DNA of 64,000 nucleotides from Effrenium voratum (GCA_963377175.1 CAUJNA010001891.1:186290-250289), one strand, 5' to 3'; positions 8,243 through 16,981 are shown, counted from the first letter of the stretch. Made by a program: numbers and translations. Notes: generated by a model from the sequence alone, not told the origin.

Positions 8243-8686
8243 TTATTGAGATAATGTTAGTTCAGTTATACGCTTTATACAATCTTCTAATTCGTCTCTA
8301 TACTTATACAAATAACTTAAATCATCTTCATCTAATGGAATTTTCTTTTCTTCTTGTTCTTTTAAAAAGTCGGTATAATCAACTCTACTATAATCTGTAT
8401 AATGTATTTTGTTATTTTCTGGATGTAATTTTAAGTAATCATTTTCATAATTAATAATTTCACTATACATGCCTATTATAAGTCCTTCAATATTACCTTT
8501 TCTGTAGTATAAATGATTTAAATCATTGCTTTCGTGCTCTTCCTTATCTTTATTCAATACTTCTTTGCCACAATTACATTCATATTTACTATTTGATATG
8601 TTGTATTCTTTCTTTTTCTCTCGCTCTATCATTTTCTTATAAGCATATTCAATATCGTTGTCCCATTTCTCAGCATCAATACTCAT
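8243..8686 (-). CDS. Hypothetical viral protein with Cys/His cluster
   Basis: 147 residues from ATG 8686-8684. Charged helical N-terminus, then C-x-C (CNCGKEV at about 37-43) followed by His residues at about 51 and 57, a possible zinc site similar in flavour to the fingers at the ends of the two GIY-YIG proteins. The C-terminal half is acidic and helical. Function unknown. Confidence 0.5.
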   Translation of the reverse strand: MSIDAEKWDNDIEYAYKKMIEREKKKEYNISNSKYECNCGKEVLNKDKEEHESNDLNHLYYRKGNIEGLIIGMYSEIINYENDYLKLHPENNKIHYTDYSRVDYTDFLKEQEEKKIPLDEDDLSYLYKYRDELEDCIKRITELTLSQ

Positions 8687-8711
8687 ATATAAGTTATATA
8701 TATATATATTT

Positions 8712-8750
8712 CATTATTAATATTATGTAGAAGTAATAATATTAATAATG
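8712..8750. terminator. 15-bp perfect hairpin downstream of the GIY-YIG gene
   Basis: CATTATTAATATTAT (8712-8726) and ATAATATTAATAATG (8736-8750) are exact reverse complements around a 9-base loop, directly after the stop of the minus-strand gene 8752-9315. A 3'-end or transcript-processing signal is the simplest reading. Confidence 0.55.
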
Positions 8751-8751
8751 C

Positions 8752-9315
8752 TTAAAGTTGTTCCATTGCTTGTTGGTGTCTTTTACTTGCCAAATGCTTT
8801 TTCCGATTCCAAGGAATATAGGAAACGCCACATACTTCGCATGTTTCTTTTTGCTCTCTTACTTTCTGGTAACTTTCACGACTTTTGTTGTTGCAGTGTT
8901 CCTTGTTTTGTTTATAGTATTCTTTCTTTTGTTGTTTTAATTCTTCGCCCTTTTCTGCTCGTCGTATCTGATCATATTCTCGTTTTTTGTCCTTGTTGTC
9001 AATTATATATTGTTGCTTTGTTCGTCCTTCTATTCTGCTATTTAGTGTTGCATCTTGTCTTATATATTCTCCTTCAATTGCTCGTAGTTGTTCAGCATTA
9101 TCACAAGGTGTCTCTTTGATTAGTTCGATGTAGAAATTATCAATTCCTAAATTATTCATTTTTTGATAGAGTTTATAATGTTTTTTGCATTTTCCATTTC
9201 TACAGTCCCTATGTTTCGCCATTCGCTTTGAAAATGGTTGGCATGTAGCACCGATGTATACATCATCATCAATTGTATTTAGTATTTTGTAAATTTTTGC
9301 TTTGGAATAATCCAT
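8752..9315 (-). CDS. GIY-YIG endonuclease with C-terminal zinc finger
   Basis: 187 residues from ATG 9315-9313. The nuclease core starts KIYKIL (7-12, the GIY element) and VYIGAT (19-24, the YIG element), followed by KRMAKHR and PCDN-x3-LRAIEGEYI, all typical of stand-alone GIY-YIG proteins of large DNA viruses. The middle is a Lys/Gln/Glu-rich coiled linker, and the C-terminus has C-x2-C...H-x5-H (CEVCGVSY, then KHLASKRH). GIY-YIG enzymes cut DNA and often behave as homing nucleases. A paralogue lies at 16316-16927. Confidence 0.8.
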   Translation of the reverse strand: MDYSKAKIYKILNTIDDDVYIGATCQPFSKRMAKHRDCRNGKCKKHYKLYQKMNNLGIDNFYIELIKETPCDNAEQLRAIEGEYIRQDATLNSRIEGRTKQQYIIDNKDKKREYDQIRRAEKGEELKQQKKEYYKQNKEHCNNKSRESYQKVREQKETCEVCGVSYIPWNRKKHLASKRHQQAMEQL

Positions 9316-9317
9316 TA

Positions 9318-9349
9318 TATGTTTATATACTCTTTTTTATCTTTAAATA
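9318..9349 (-). promoter_or_regulatory. Possible promoter of the GIY-YIG gene
   Basis: Read on the minus strand, the gap before the gene contains ATATTTAAAGATA, about 20 bp upstream of the start. A close match, CATTTAAAGATA, precedes the second GIY-YIG gene on the other strand (about 16287-16298). It also resembles the core of the stronger TATTTAAAGAAATAT box of the replication genes. Confidence 0.35.
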
Positions 9350-9351
9350 TG

Positions 9352-10128
9352 TTATTTTACATCATTTGGATCAAAGCCTGTGTCTATATTGGTAGTAGGA
9401 TTTATTGTAGTAAGTCCATTTCCTTCCCAATTCTGATAGCCGTGTTTATCTAATAAGTTAGGGCTTTCTATTTCTCCTGTTATTGCCGCGTCGTCAAATG
9501 CCGCGATTACATCACCGCGATTACGAAATTTAAGATTTCGTGGGTCTTTTGGTTGATGTGCTCCTGAAATTAACGGCGATGAATACACTGTAGTAGCATA
9601 TCTATTTCCGCTTCTCCTGTTTATTTCACGTGCCACTGCTCCCGCGAGACTATGTCCAACAATTCTATTCACATCTGGATTTTTCCTTAATTCTTCCATT
9701 GCATCCTTATACCTTTCACTCAAATGAACATTTCGCGTGGGTATAAAGAATAAATCAGAAATTATATCATTAGCAAGATGACCAGCACCGTTTTTAGCAC
9801 CAGTGCCACCAATATATAAAGTGTTGCCTATTCTTGTTATTCCATTCACATTTGAATAGGCTGCGTCTAAACCCTTGACATCATCGATTTTATTTTTATT
9901 TTGAACATTGATTTCTTCAGCATAGCGTGTTTTATGTTTCATTATTTGCTTATCAAAATGTTTATTGAAACCTCCTACTTTGTCTTCCAATTTCTTTTTA
10001 TGGTTAAAAAATACATCTTCTATTAAATCCTTACCTGCCGTATATGCCTTATCACTTGCTACACCTGCCATCATTTGTGTAGGCGTCCTGCCTTCAATAG
10101 CACCTAATAATAATTGTCGTCCAATCAT
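9352..10128 (-). CDS. Class-3-type lipase / phospholipase
   Basis: 258 residues from ATG 10128-10126. The nucleophile elbow GHSLAG is at 158-163 (Ser160), with FRNRGDVIAAF (Asp206) and KHGYQNW (His229) giving the remaining catalytic triad in the order expected for alpha/beta-hydrolase lipases of class 3. The N-terminal 80 residues are helical and basic and may tether the enzyme to the particle. Known parallels: several Polinton-like viruses carry lipases, thought to help open host membranes during entry. Here it neighbours virion genes, which supports such a role, by inference. Confidence 0.78.
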   Translation of the reverse strand: MIGRQLLLGAIEGRTPTQMMAGVASDKAYTAGKDLIEDVFFNHKKKLEDKVGGFNKHFDKQIMKHKTRYAEEINVQNKNKIDDVKGLDAAYSNVNGITRIGNTLYIGGTGAKNGAGHLANDIISDLFFIPTRNVHLSERYKDAMEELRKNPDVNRIVGHSLAGAVAREINRRSGNRYATTVYSSPLISGAHQPKDPRNLKFRNRGDVIAAFDDAAITGEIESPNLLDKHGYQNWEGNGLTTINPTTNIDTGFDPNDVK

Positions 10129-10136
10129 ATATTAAT

Positions 10137-10163
10137 AATAGATATTTTATTAAAATATCTATT
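10137..10163. promoter_or_regulatory. Perfect palindrome between divergent lipase and penton genes
   Basis: AATAGATATTTTA (10137-10149) and TAAAATATCTATT (10151-10163) are exact complements with a one-base loop. A second small pair, ATAATTAC/GTAATTAT, follows near 10171-10189. The 102-bp gap separates divergent transcription units, so this may be a shared promoter element rather than a terminator. Confidence 0.45.
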
Positions 10164-10230
10164 AATAATAATAATTACAAAGTAATTATCAATAATAATT
10201 ATATTATAATTTCTATTGTATATTATATTT

Positions 10231-11085
10231 ATGAGTGATAGATTAACATATAAAAAAATCTATGTTGATAGTGCTTACAGATTGCAAGAAAGTAATTCTA
10301 CCAGCGACTTTATTATAGAACTTGACCAAAACTTTGAAATTCCACCAAGAACAAAAATGTTCGTGACAGAGTGTTCATTCAGCACTCCGTTTTATACAAC
10401 AGAGAAAGGGTTTTACGAACGCTTCTATATTATGTTGTATAATAGTTCCAATGTATTATTGAGAAGCACTGCCGTTGATGTATCCGGTGAAATTTATTAT
10501 GCTAATCAATTATCATTTAAAATACAATCAGAATTAAACACGGCATTTAATGATATTGTGCCTGACTTATTCTTAACAGTATACGGACAAAGCGAGAGAA
10601 AGATGGAGCTTAAATTAAATGACCCTCTAACTTACAAAATCAAAATACCTACAGATGAAGAATTAGAAACTTATGTAAATGGCGAATGGAACAGAGGACA
10701 GTTTGAATATGACAATTTAAGACCAAAATCTATTAATTATTTATTAAGTAATTATATTGCCTATGATCCTGCGTCATCTTGGTTAAGTGGATACTTTAAT
10801 TTAGTTCCTTTTCAGAATATATACATAAATTGTCCTCAATTAAGCGATTATAAATATTCAGCGCCTAATAATTTCAGCAGTTCAGTAATTAAAAAAGTTC
10901 AAATCAATCAACAACTTGGCGGAGTTATAACAGATTTTACAGCGCCCATATATGCAGATTTTATTGATGTAGGCGGTAAAAATATTAAGAGACTACACTT
11001 TAGAATAACAACTTCAAGAAACGAATTAATTGATTTTCACGGCGTACCCATTTCTTTTAGCATTCTCTTTCAATTAGATAATTGA
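10231..11085 (+). CDS. Penton-like minor capsid protein
   Basis: 284 residues taken from the ATG at 10231. The N-terminus KIYVDSAYRLQESNSTSDF followed by IIELDQNFEIPPRTKMFV is a signature seen in minor capsid (penton-type) proteins of Polinton-like and related viruses: a short strand with YVDS, then a jelly-roll beginning with SDF. The C-terminus ends with alternating hydrophobic strands (HGVPISFSILFQLDN), usual for this fold. It should fill the fivefold vertices of the capsid. Intact. Confidence 0.65.
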   Translation: MSDRLTYKKIYVDSAYRLQESNSTSDFIIELDQNFEIPPRTKMFVTECSFSTPFYTTEKGFYERFYIMLYNSSNVLLRSTAVDVSGEIYYANQLSFKIQSELNTAFNDIVPDLFLTVYGQSERKMELKLNDPLTYKIKIPTDEELETYVNGEWNRGQFEYDNLRPKSINYLLSNYIAYDPASSWLSGYFNLVPFQNIYINCPQLSDYKYSAPNNFSSSVIKKVQINQQLGGVITDFTAPIYADFIDVGGKNIKRLHFRITTSRNELIDFHGVPISFSILFQLDN

Positions 11086-11148
11086 ATAAACAACCTAATT
11101 ATTAATATTTATATCAAATTATTAATATTAATATTTCTCAATTTGTCC

Positions 11149-11189
11149 ATATAGACAAAATATATAAATAATATAGACAAAATATATAA
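11149..11189 (+). promoter_or_regulatory. 19-bp direct repeat upstream of the zinc/proline-rich gene
   Basis: ATATAGACAAAATATATAA occurs twice, at 11149-11167 and 11171-11189, 22 bp apart, ending 11 bp before the ATG at 11200. A tandem transcription-factor site or promoter duplication is plausible. The preceding part of the gap (11086-11140) contains overlapping ATTAATATT palindromes. Confidence 0.45.
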
Positions 11190-11199
11190 TATATTATAT

Positions 11200-11757
11200 A
11201 TGTCAGAAGTCGAACCTGGAATTACTAATACAATTGAAGCAGACGCACCAGTAAATGAATTACCACCAATTGAAGAAGAAGAAGAAGCACCAAAGGCAGA
11301 ACCAATAACAGAACCAACACAAGAAATAAAACCTGTAGAACCTCTTATAAACAACTCAAAAACTCAAGCACGCAATGAAAAGAAAATAACCTGTCCAAAA
11401 TGTGCCAAAACTTTAACATTAAAATCATACAGATACAGTCACGAACGCAATTGCCAAGGACCATTAGAAACTAAACCTATAAAACCTAAACCAAAAGCAG
11501 TTCCAATAGCAAAACCTCAAAGGATAGATCATGAAGTAGCGTACAACGAAGAAAATCAACAACCACAACCGCAACAAAATAATATAATAGCGAACACCCC
11601 GCCCCCAAGAAGATCGCAACCACAACCGCCTCCAAACCCGCTACACAATATAGCACAGCATTACCAATTATTGCAAAATGAATATTTAAGACAGAAGCAA
11701 GAAAAATATAATGCATTAAATAAGAATATATTTGGTTCAAGAGGAAAGAAAAGATAA
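11200..11757 (+). CDS. Zinc-finger, proline-rich viral protein
   Basis: 185 residues. Acidic Pro/Glu-rich start, then ITCPKCAKTLTLKSYRYSH followed by ERNC (about 64-86): a C-x2-C...H-x3-C zinc motif of a type common in Polinton-like virus genomes. The second half is Pro/Gln-rich (about 120-150) and the tail is basic (ending GSRGKKR). It is likely a virion or DNA-binding accessory protein; the exact role is unknown. It sits between the penton and fibre genes in the same direction. Confidence 0.6.
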   Translation: MSEVEPGITNTIEADAPVNELPPIEEEEEAPKAEPITEPTQEIKPVEPLINNSKTQARNEKKITCPKCAKTLTLKSYRYSHERNCQGPLETKPIKPKPKAVPIAKPQRIDHEVAYNEENQQPQPQQNNIIANTPPPRRSQPQPPPNPLHNIAQHYQLLQNEYLRQKQEKYNALNKNIFGSRGKKR

Positions 11758-11792
11758 AATATAATTATTATATAACCTACTATATAATAATT

Positions 11793-13889
11793 ATGTTTTC
11801 AACATTATCACTGGACGGCTCAAACAGGATTGTAGCAAGTGAATTAGTATTAATAAATTCAACAGAACCATCAACATTAAGCAGTGTTTATGCTACAAAA
11901 CAAGAATTAGCAGACACAGCAGGATCATTAGGTGGAGGTTATACAATTGAAGAAGTTGATGCTCTTATTTTAGCACAGAAAAATAAGATAGATGCCAATA
12001 TTTTAGATATTACTGAATTAAACGCAACATCAACAACTATGTTTAATGAACAAGTAAATCAAAACGCAACAATTACAAGCAACTTTAATAATATAACAGC
12101 ACACGGATTAACCATAACTTCAATACTACCGACTATATCAGCAAATACAATTAAACTTGATTCTAATTTTAATAACATTAGTTCAAATACACATTTAATC
12201 AGTAATTTAAATGCTACAATAACATCGCATATATCATTAATTGACACAAATATTAATAACATAACAGGACACGGAAACACAATAACAACGATTTTAACAG
12301 ATATAGCAAATTTACAAGCAGGAGCGGGTGCTTCTTGGACTACAACTGAAAAAACAACTATTCAAGCGGATGTATCAACATTATACATAAATGATACTAA
12401 TTTATTCAATACAAATACCGCATACAGTAATACATTTGCCTCAATCATATCAGACAACACGACACAAGATTTATTAATAACTCAAAATTCAAATACAATA
12501 AATAGTTTATTGGCAACTGATTTACAAAAATTAGATAAAACAATCACAACTGCCCAAACAATGAACTCGCCATTAATTATTAGTTTAACAGATAATACTA
12601 ATCCAATTTTTAGAATTCAAGATGCAGTTAGTAATCAAAGACTCGAGTTTAAACGAGGATGTCAGTTAGACTCTTATCAAGGACTAACAGGTGCTACGCC
12701 TTATAGATTATGGTTAGGATGGAATACAGGAGATGTTATTATTGGAAGACCTAATAATGCTTCAAGAATTACAATTAATGGTAATGTTCATACTTCATAC
12801 AATTTTGCTCAAGCACACGGAACTTCATATTTTGAAGGTGCTGTTTATATGAAAGGAAATTTATTTACAAATAATGATTTTTCAACAGATATTAAAACTA
12901 AAATTGATAATTTAGACAATGCATTAACTCCATATTTAGAAACACACACACCCGCGGCAACAGAAGGTTTTTATATTCATCATCCTAATTTTGTTGCTTG
13001 TAGTATTGGCGATATTACAAATTCTTCTAATCAATATTTTATGTGCGATGGTGCTGTATCTAAAACCATTTTCAATAAACCAGTTGACGTATTAGGTGAT
13101 GTATATACAAATGGCGATTTAACAATGGTTTCTGGTAAGAAAGTTGAAGTCAACCAAGTTCAGTCAGTATCAGGAAATACTTTATTATTACAAAATTCAC
13201 CGAGTGGCAATGTTCAATTTGGCAACACATCAAAACTAATAATTGATAATGCTGAAATGTATGTCGATACACATGATTTAATAATTAGGAATAGCAACAC
13301 TTCAAACTCTATTAATTTGGTTGTTGGATTATCTTCAACATATGCTGATAATAAAATTATTTTGAATAGTGGAAGTAATAGCGAATTACGAGGCGACTGG
13401 ACTATTGACGGTGATATGACTTTTGGAATTGCTCATAAAATCAATTTGAGACATTTGAATAGTGATGCCGTATTAAGACTGGAAGCATCAACAACTATTG
13501 ATAGTTATATTGATGGCACTAAATATTTACAATTGGATGATACTCAATTTTCATCATATAACGGATTTAATTTAAGTAGTGATAAGAGACTGAAAGATAA
13601 TATAGAAGATGTAGACGATGATACTATAAATATGGTAAAAAACATTAAGATTAAAACATTTGTTAAAAATCAAAAAACTAAAAAAACTGAATTAGGATGG
13701 ATTGCTCAAGATGTTCAACAATACACAAATCCTAAATATAATATTGTAAATGATACAGGAGAATACTTAACAATGTGTTATGACAGAATGGCCTGTATTA
13801 GTTGGGATGCTTTAACAAAACTTATTGCTCGTGTAGAATATTTGGAAAACGAAGTCTTTAAAAAGAAAAATAAAAATAAAAATATTTAG
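11793..13889 (+). CDS. Fibre/spike protein with S74 self-cleaving chaperone domain
   Basis: 698 residues. Residues about 30-260 form a Thr/Asn/Ile-rich region with repeated NITxHxxTITSI-like heptads, expected to be a trimeric coiled or fibrous stalk. About 270-590 is beta-rich. The last ~100 residues begin SDKRLKDNIEDV (596-607), continue with GWIAQDVQ (635-642) and CYDRMACISWDALTKLIARV, and close with a coiled coil: the intramolecular chaperone of endosialidase family (Peptidase S74), which folds trimeric tail spikes and then cuts itself off at the conserved Ser. It is probably the host-attachment fibre. Confidence 0.82.
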   Translation: MFSTLSLDGSNRIVASELVLINSTEPSTLSSVYATKQELADTAGSLGGGYTIEEVDALILAQKNKIDANILDITELNATSTTMFNEQVNQNATITSNFNNITAHGLTITSILPTISANTIKLDSNFNNISSNTHLISNLNATITSHISLIDTNINNITGHGNTITTILTDIANLQAGAGASWTTTEKTTIQADVSTLYINDTNLFNTNTAYSNTFASIISDNTTQDLLITQNSNTINSLLATDLQKLDKTITTAQTMNSPLIISLTDNTNPIFRIQDAVSNQRLEFKRGCQLDSYQGLTGATPYRLWLGWNTGDVIIGRPNNASRITINGNVHTSYNFAQAHGTSYFEGAVYMKGNLFTNNDFSTDIKTKIDNLDNALTPYLETHTPAATEGFYIHHPNFVACSIGDITNSSNQYFMCDGAVSKTIFNKPVDVLGDVYTNGDLTMVSGKKVEVNQVQSVSGNTLLLQNSPSGNVQFGNTSKLIIDNAEMYVDTHDLIIRNSNTSNSINLVVGLSSTYADNKIILNSGSNSELRGDWTIDGDMTFGIAHKINLRHLNSDAVLRLEASTTIDSYIDGTKYLQLDDTQFSSYNGFNLSSDKRLKDNIEDVDDDTINMVKNIKIKTFVKNQKTKKTELGWIAQDVQQYTNPKYNIVNDTGEYLTMCYDRMACISWDALTKLIARVEYLENEVFKKKNKNKNI

Positions 13890-13898
13890 TTTAAAAAT

Positions 13899-13924
13899 CT
13901 TGTAAAATGTATTTAAAGAAATAT
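13899..13924 (+). promoter_or_regulatory. Early-type promoter box, copy 1
   Basis: CTTGTAAAATG then TATTTAAAGAAATAT, ending 25 bp before the ATG at 13950. It is preceded by AAATATTTAGTTTAAAAAT (13881-13899), a second block also found before copy 3. It matches the boxes at 14338, 16982 and 21280. Confidence 0.65.
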
Positions 13925-13949
13925 ATAATATAATATAATATATAATATA

Positions 13950-14231
13950 ATGAGTATTAAACCTGAAGATATGACACTGGAACAAATAAGAGAACAACTG
14001 GCACTATATAACAGATTATATTATCAAAGAAGGAGACACGAAAAGGATGTTATGGACACCAAAAGGGCAAGTGCTATAAGATTTCACAGAAGAAAGAAAT
14101 TAGACAAGATGGCAGAAAATGGAGAAATTAATTTAAAAGATATTGATTATGAAAATAAACCAGAAGATTTACAGAATACAAAACCCAGAAAATATAAGGC
14201 ACAAACATATAAAATTATAACAGTTGAATAA
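13950..14231 (+). CDS. Small basic protein of the replication block
   Basis: 93 residues, helical, with an Arg/Lys-rich centre (YYQRRRHEKDVMDTKRASAI, then RFHRRKKLDK). It is the first gene of the early block, with its own promoter box. The strong positive charge points to nucleic-acid binding. Protein-primed polymerases need a terminal protein, and a small basic early protein could fill that role, but nothing here proves it. Confidence 0.55.
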   Translation: MSIKPEDMTLEQIREQLALYNRLYYQRRRHEKDVMDTKRASAIRFHRRKKLDKMAENGEINLKDIDYENKPEDLQNTKPRKYKAQTYKIITVE

Positions 14232-14303
14232 ATAATATTTATTAAAATTTAAATATTTTAAATAATATTTATTAAAATTTAAATATTTTAATAAATATTA
14301 TTT
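14231..14303. terminator. Tandem 30-bp repeat with 18-bp perfect hairpin
   Basis: A 30-bp unit beginning AATAATATTTATTAAAATTT is repeated exactly (14231-14260 and 14261-14290). The arms AAATAATATTTATTAAAA (14260-14277) and TTTTAATAAATATTATTT (14286-14303) are exact complements with an 8-base loop. It follows the stop of the gene at 13950-14231 and precedes the next promoter, so transcript termination or 3'-end formation is likely. Confidence 0.6.
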
Positions 14304-14337
14304 AAAAATATATAGAAATTTTACTATAAAAATATTT

Positions 14338-14364
14338 CTTGTAAAAAAGTATTTAAAGAAATAT
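14338..14364 (+). promoter_or_regulatory. Early-type promoter box, copy 2
   Basis: CTTGTAAAAAAG then TATTTAAAGAAATAT. Because the box ends at 14364, the ATG at 14366 would leave almost no leader; the in-frame ATG at 14381 gives a spacing more like the other copies and is the preferred start. Confidence 0.65.
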
Positions 14365-14380
14365 TATGTATTATAATTAT

Positions 14381-15328
14381 ATGGTGAAAATGTTCAGTGA
14401 GATTGAGCAGGAGGAAATCATTAGTGAATTCTTAAATAAAATCAACATGAATGACACTATAAGAATGATAAATAAAAAATTGGAATGTGTAAAGAATGTA
14501 AATTTAATTATAATAATATTCAATTATATAAAACTAAATTATCAGAAAATATTATTAAACACATATGCAAATATAATTATAAAGAATGTTATAAATGCAA
14601 AAGATTAAAACAGTTGAACATTTGTAAATATTGACACTTGTAATAAGTCAAAAGAATTCATCAAACTAACTGAAATAATTGAAAATGAAAAGGAAGAAGA
14701 CACAACTGTTACAACAAACAACATCAAAGATTATTATTTTACAAAATTATATAAATTTCCGACATTCAAATTTATCAAATCCAATTTATTAAAGGATGTT
14801 AAAGAAAGGCACAACTATACAAGGGACATACACGACAGAATAAAGGACTGTTATGAATTATACTACAAAGGAAATATTAAAACTGTAAGTGCTGGAGTAG
14901 ATTTAGGCGATACACCAATTTATAAAACAGTTGAAATAAAATACATAGAAACATATAAACATGGTCTAGTAGATAGATTTTTTGATGAGTATAAGAATGA
15001 TGATGACATACCAAAAAACCAAAAGAATAGACGGGATTGTTTTAGATATATTGAAAATAATATTTCGAACACGTTAAACATATTCAAGATAATATTATCA
15101 CATATTTTCAATAAGCTGGATAATGCACTTTCTAATATCCTTTTTAATGATGTAGGACAAAATATTTATAAGCACTATACAAAAGAAATAGAAATAAGCG
15201 AGAGAATACAAAATATGATATTTAGTTCATACCCAAGTATCAAAGATATCAAACCGCAGACTAATAGGAGTAACCAAAAACAACAACAGTACGAAGCATA
15301 TTTAAATAGTGCTGAAGATTTTGAATAA
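14381..15328 (+). pseudogene. Cys-rich zinc protein broken by two frame shifts
   Basis: Three coding pieces in two frames: 14381 to about 14488, about 14488-14631 in the next frame, and 14633-15328 back in the first frame. The middle piece has C-x2-C (CKECKF) and C-x2-C (CYKCKR), then CKY; the third begins DTCNKSKEF and runs about 230 codons with no ATG. The two shifts cancel, and both fall within Cys-rich segments, so one gene of about 315 codons is the best reading. The first break lies at a TGTGT doublet. Its finger region is similar in style to the protein at 21330-21932. Function unknown; possibly a DNA-binding replication factor. Confidence 0.55.
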
Positions 15329-15329
15329 A

Positions 15330-16280
15330 ATGTTAAAACATATCACCTTTATTAATATGGCAAATATTAATAAAAATGATATAATTAGTAAAATCTATTA
15401 TGATAAATCAGGATACGGAAGTATCACAACAACCTATAAGGATGCTAAACAAAAGGAACAAAGCATAACCTTAAATGATGTTAAAGAATGGTTTCAAAAG
15501 AACATAGAACAGAAGAAGCAATTAAGAGGCAAAAATTCATTTATTGCTCCACACCCATACTTTGAATTTCAATTAGATTTATTTTTTATTAATGACATAC
15601 CCAATCAACAATTTAAAGTAGGCATGGTTTTAATTGATATATTTACCAGATATTCTACAGTAATACCTATTAAATCAAAACAACCGCCTGACATATTAGC
15701 GGGAGTAATGGAAGGAATGCAGAAAATGAAAGGCAAACCAGAAATTATTTATAGCGACGAGGAAGGCAGTTTATATAATAAAACAGTTGAAGATTATTTC
15801 AAAGAAGAAGGAATAGAATTATACCGCACAAGAGGACATCCTAATTTTGCAGAACGTTTTATAAAAACCTACAAGGATATGCTTTATAAAAGAGTTGAAG
15901 CAGATGAAAAGAAGGGAAAGGACAATATACAATGGATAGATTATAATTTTGAAATATTAATAACTTATAATAATAAAATGGAACATTCAAGCATAGGAAT
16001 GACACCAGCGGAAGCATTGAAGGAGAAAAACAATTATAAAGTAAAAATGAAAATGGCAACCGAAGCAACCAGAACCCGTAAATATCCTGAGATATCAATT
16101 GCAGATAAAGTTAAGATTTACAAAAAGAAAGGGATTACAGATAAGGAGAGGGTGTCGAATTGGCTACCTACAATTCACGAAGTAGAAAAAATTGAAAAGA
16201 AATTAGGACAAACTTATTTTTATGTAAATGGTCATACTCGCCCTTATCTTCGTTTTGAGTTGCTGAAAGTTTCAACTTAA
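15330..16280 (+). CDS. Retroviral-type (rve) integrase
   Basis: 316 residues from the ATG at 15330 (a second in-frame ATG is at 15357). The RNase H-like core shows the three catalytic acids: Asp in FEFQLDLFF (about residue 83), Asp in IIYSDEEGS (about 143) and Glu in NFAERFIKTYK (about 175). The D-to-E distance is about 32, slightly shorter than the classical 35. The C-terminus has an SH3/chromo-like basic tail with VSNWLPTIHEVEKIEKK. This is the integrase type of Polintons/Mavericks and related viruses and explains how the element entered the chromosome. The start lies 1 bp after the preceding stop. Confidence 0.85.
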   Translation: MLKHITFINMANINKNDIISKIYYDKSGYGSITTTYKDAKQKEQSITLNDVKEWFQKNIEQKKQLRGKNSFIAPHPYFEFQLDLFFINDIPNQQFKVGMVLIDIFTRYSTVIPIKSKQPPDILAGVMEGMQKMKGKPEIIYSDEEGSLYNKTVEDYFKEEGIELYRTRGHPNFAERFIKTYKDMLYKRVEADEKKGKDNIQWIDYNFEILITYNNKMEHSSIGMTPAEALKEKNNYKVKMKMATEATRTRKYPEISIADKVKIYKKKGITDKERVSNWLPTIHEVEKIEKKLGQTYFYVNGHTRPYLRFELLKVST

Positions 16281-16315
16281 AATAGACATTTAAAGATATA
16301 TTAAGTTATATATAT

Positions 16316-16927
16316 ATGCAGATTAATAGGTATGAAAAGGGCAAAATTTATAAGATAGTGGATATTGGATATAATGAGTGCTACTTTGGTTCAACAATAC
16401 AACCCTTATATAAAAGACTTGAACATCACCGCTCAATATATAAATCTAATGGTTGTGCATCTGCACTAATATTGAATAAATATGGTGTAGAGACCTGTAA
16501 AATTGAACTTGTTGAAAACTACCCTTGTGACAATAGAGAGGAATTAAGAGCACGTGAAGGATATTACATTCAAAATCACGATTGCGTTAATAAATATATT
16601 CCTGGAGGAGTTAAGGCAGATTGGGACAAGCGGTATTATGAGAGAACAAAAAAGACAAGAAAAGAAAACATGAAAATATACTATGATGAGCACCGCGATG
16701 AAATCAAAACCAAAGGCAAAGAATACAGAGAAACCCACAAGGAGGAGATTAAAGAGCGCGACAAAAAATATAAGGAAACACACAAGGAAATGTTGAACGC
16801 CAAGAAGGTAGAACCAATTTTATGTGAATGCGGTTGCTATTCAGTAAGAAGTAGCATAGCAAGGCATAGAACAAGTAAAAAACACTTACAGCTAATGACA
16901 CAGAAACAAAACGAGGTTTTGAACTAA
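16316..16927 (+). CDS. GIY-YIG endonuclease, second copy
   Basis: 203 residues. KIYKIV (10-15), CYFGST (22-27), KRLEHHR and PCDN-x3-LRAREGYYI match the paralogue at 8752-9315 position for position. A Lys/Glu coiled linker follows, then a C-terminal finger CECGCYS...RHRTSKKHL. The YIG element reads YFG. It lies downstream of the integrase; CATTTAAAGATATA (16287-16300) precedes it as a candidate promoter. Possible roles are homing or DNA processing during replication. Confidence 0.78.
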   Translation: MQINRYEKGKIYKIVDIGYNECYFGSTIQPLYKRLEHHRSIYKSNGCASALILNKYGVETCKIELVENYPCDNREELRAREGYYIQNHDCVNKYIPGGVKADWDKRYYERTKKTRKENMKIYYDEHRDEIKTKGKEYRETHKEEIKERDKKYKETHKEMLNAKKVEPILCECGCYSVRSSIARHRTSKKHLQLMTQKQNEVLN

Positions 16928-16981
16928 ATATTGAATAAAATATTTAGTTTAAAAATATATAGTTTTTGTAAAAATAATTTT

